This document shows positions 63,901 to 64,000 of a stretch of 64,000 nucleotides of DNA, piece after piece. The notes under the pieces are model-generated. The model searched no databases. It had not been told where the DNA came from and was given only the letters and a program-made list of their open reading frames with translations. The translations under genes and the position numbers were made by a program. The DNA lies in assembly GCA_949358305.1 (NCBI GenBank), contig OX442322.1:8308001-8372000 (forward strand). Direction: 5' to 3'. How positions within the stretch are numbered: the first letter of the stretch is position 1; the number at the start of each line of letters is the position of its first letter. Source of the stretch: Strigamia acuminata (taxonomy: Eukaryota; Arthropoda; Chilopoda; Geophilomorpha; Linotaeniidae).

Positions 63901-64000
63901 TCTTATGGAATACACAAGACGACATGATTATGTTTAAAATCCCGAAGTTAGAGAAAATTCCCACAACGAAACGCGAAGTGGTCTCATTTATGGCATCCAT
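60942..64000 (+). CDS. gag-pol polyprotein of element F (3' part missing)
   Basis: Starts at ATG 60942 and stays open for 3,059 bases to the edge. It covers Gag (coiled N-terminus, DUF1759 with KLPKLESVKFDGDILKYKTF), zinc motifs (CIFCDDNH-, CFNCFRTGH-, CKHCGGRHH-), protease (MIDPGSHRSF), RT (ADIKQAF, FMDDLTSG) and the start of the post-RT connection region. It follows D almost residue by residue, with moderate divergence. RNase H and integrase are off-window. Unlike A and D, the acceptor-like AG upstream of gag is not preserved. Confidence 0.92.
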   Translation, partial: MERDSTTEPTMRDLLTEEQIETMEQRWESQVTAMNHLLSISEKTADPGELEALVLTANPKETRIVGALNELQNYSDHQFYLECIDKLETMQARVDLLRRRYEISKRSIPTLGGRLNTSTSFNANTSMNATASFRKNSKLPKLESVKFDGDILKYKTFKSNFETSVHKDPDLSNVEKLQYLQTMCIGEAATLISTFPLIEESYDLAREELDRNYGDEDAQQTALIKSIRDLKTISSVYPTKAIKANLTKISATIRLLEQLKIPIQTSGAFLLPDIISKFPNSMALRFYQVHGMQNKNIVTLLNFFLNEVAMAERTENVSSSEKSKKEKNEKSEAEKQKAKGSMTTCAATQDAKQSTSAKTKSEPKSDNKSAPSKTVKCIFCDDNHLNGSCGKEYEINAKIEIVKKNRLCFNCFRTGHRVGDCKVKFSCKHCGGRHHSTICKKQEVKNSPSNVEKPKEPQVTTHVSCAISTTLQLMIFTADLKTKSGGFHHIRGMIDPGSHRSFITTALVNRLKLRKCGSISATTQRFNDSTPAEIDYDVFNINLKSKHDEQDIKLTMLSVENLPRVQGILNPSVIEKVKKLKMELAEDLPATTANVDLLLGVDVWWKIVKEGRKKINEDLGLINTLFGWVLSGAAGNTSLFEEEADLTSCCNTCQIDINQKLDKLWNLEAIGINSGEKESDFTRDRFEKTTQRMDDGRYEVLLPFNGLEEDLDSNWEKSINQLANTLKRIDTNEDLKKRYDEAIMQYVVEEHAEEVPKEERFLRKGIYNIPHHPVVKEDRDTTKFRIVFNASSAKKGKLSLNECLYPGPSLNPDLILVLVRFRLYCIPVIADIKQAFLQVLINPTHRNFLRFLWVTRDYFKQPYSWQNLWNNILILRMIVVPFGVISSPFLLCATIRKQAKQFEETHPKEVDALDSGIFMDDLTSGGDFTADTTTHAENLKMILDDGKLPLVKWATASRTVFENLQSKNFHMRGENFDDLQIIKMLGILWNTQDDMIMFKIPKLEKIPTTKREVVSFMAS

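Larger units (their letters stand above)
46414..64000 (+). mobile_element. Element E: BEL/Pao retrotransposon, family BEL-1, split by D and F
   Basis: Plus strand. The 5' LTR starts at 46414 inside the satellite (46410-46413, GTTT, precedes it), is interrupted by D, and resumes at 56145 to end at 57006. Primer site, leader and gag follow. Gag is cut at 58407 by F, and the remainder lies beyond the right edge. Confidence 0.9.
58408..64000 (+). mobile_element. Element F: BEL/Pao retrotransposon, family BEL-3, cut by right edge
   Basis: Plus strand, inserted in gag of E after ACGC (58404-58407, the probable 4 bp target; its partner is off-window). 5' LTR 58408-59975, primer site, leader, gag-pol from 60942. 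It is more diverged from D than the two D LTRs are from each other. The 3' LTR is not visible. Confidence 0.93.

Noticed and set aside
1-64000. Host genes or introns
   Set aside because: All long frames belong to retroelements; the rest is LTR, leader, satellite or the G interior.

Overview
The window is a pile of nested LTR retrotransposons inside a tandem satellite; I see no host protein-coding gene, tRNA or rRNA. BEL/Pao elements are known only from animals, and the sequence carries eukaryotic satellite DNA and a Ty1/copia element primed by initiator tRNA-Met. The source is therefore an animal genome, most likely an invertebrate, in a repeat-rich (heterochromatin-like) region. I cannot name the species.

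Nine element copies are recognisable, labelled here A, B, C1, C2, D, E, F, G and H. Eight are BEL/Pao in four families. BEL-1 (B, E) has an LTR of about 1,260 bp. BEL-2 (C1, C2) has a 920 bp LTR. BEL-3 (A, D, F) has an LTR of 1,511-1,568 bp. BEL-4 (G) has a 775 bp LTR and no coding capacity. H is a Ty1/copia element with 536 bp LTRs. All BEL LTRs start TGTTGC and most end GCAACA.

Layout, left to right. A (minus, cut by the left edge, 1-6509) sits in the leader of B. B (plus, 6510-41413) has a broken gag-pol. Its 3' LTR is split by C1 (12327-20209, minus, intact ORF), by a 129 bp BEL-2 LTR stub with a fold-back junction (20799-20935), and by C2 (21244-41238, plus). C2 is itself split by the non-coding element G (23952-29877) and by H (31239-38445, minus, intact ORF), and has lost its integrase by a 1,030 bp deletion. 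A 5.0 kb array of a 140 bp satellite follows (41414-46413). E (plus) begins at 46414; its 5' LTR is split by D (46812-56140, minus, intact ORF), and its gag is cut by F (plus, 58408 to the right edge, reading frame open). Target-site duplications confirm C1 (GCGT), C2 (GCCC), D (GAGC), G (AAGG) and H (GTTTA).

The order of events can be read from nesting and from LTR pairs compared by eye: C1 about 8 mismatches in 920, D about 10 in 1,511, C2 about 2 in 920, G and H none seen. The oldest layer is the satellite, then B and E, then the BEL-2 and BEL-3 insertions, then G and H.

The most unusual signals lie in the BEL 5' leaders. A hairpin between the primer-binding site and gag is kept in three families by compensatory base changes. 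A long reading frame starts inside the LTR and runs across the primer-binding site in the same families. A pyrimidine-rich tract plus a GCCGGCAA-like box takes the place of the expected polypurine tract just before each 3' LTR. G keeps the terminal and priming signals but encodes no gag or pol, so it looks like a large non-autonomous passenger of the BEL machinery.
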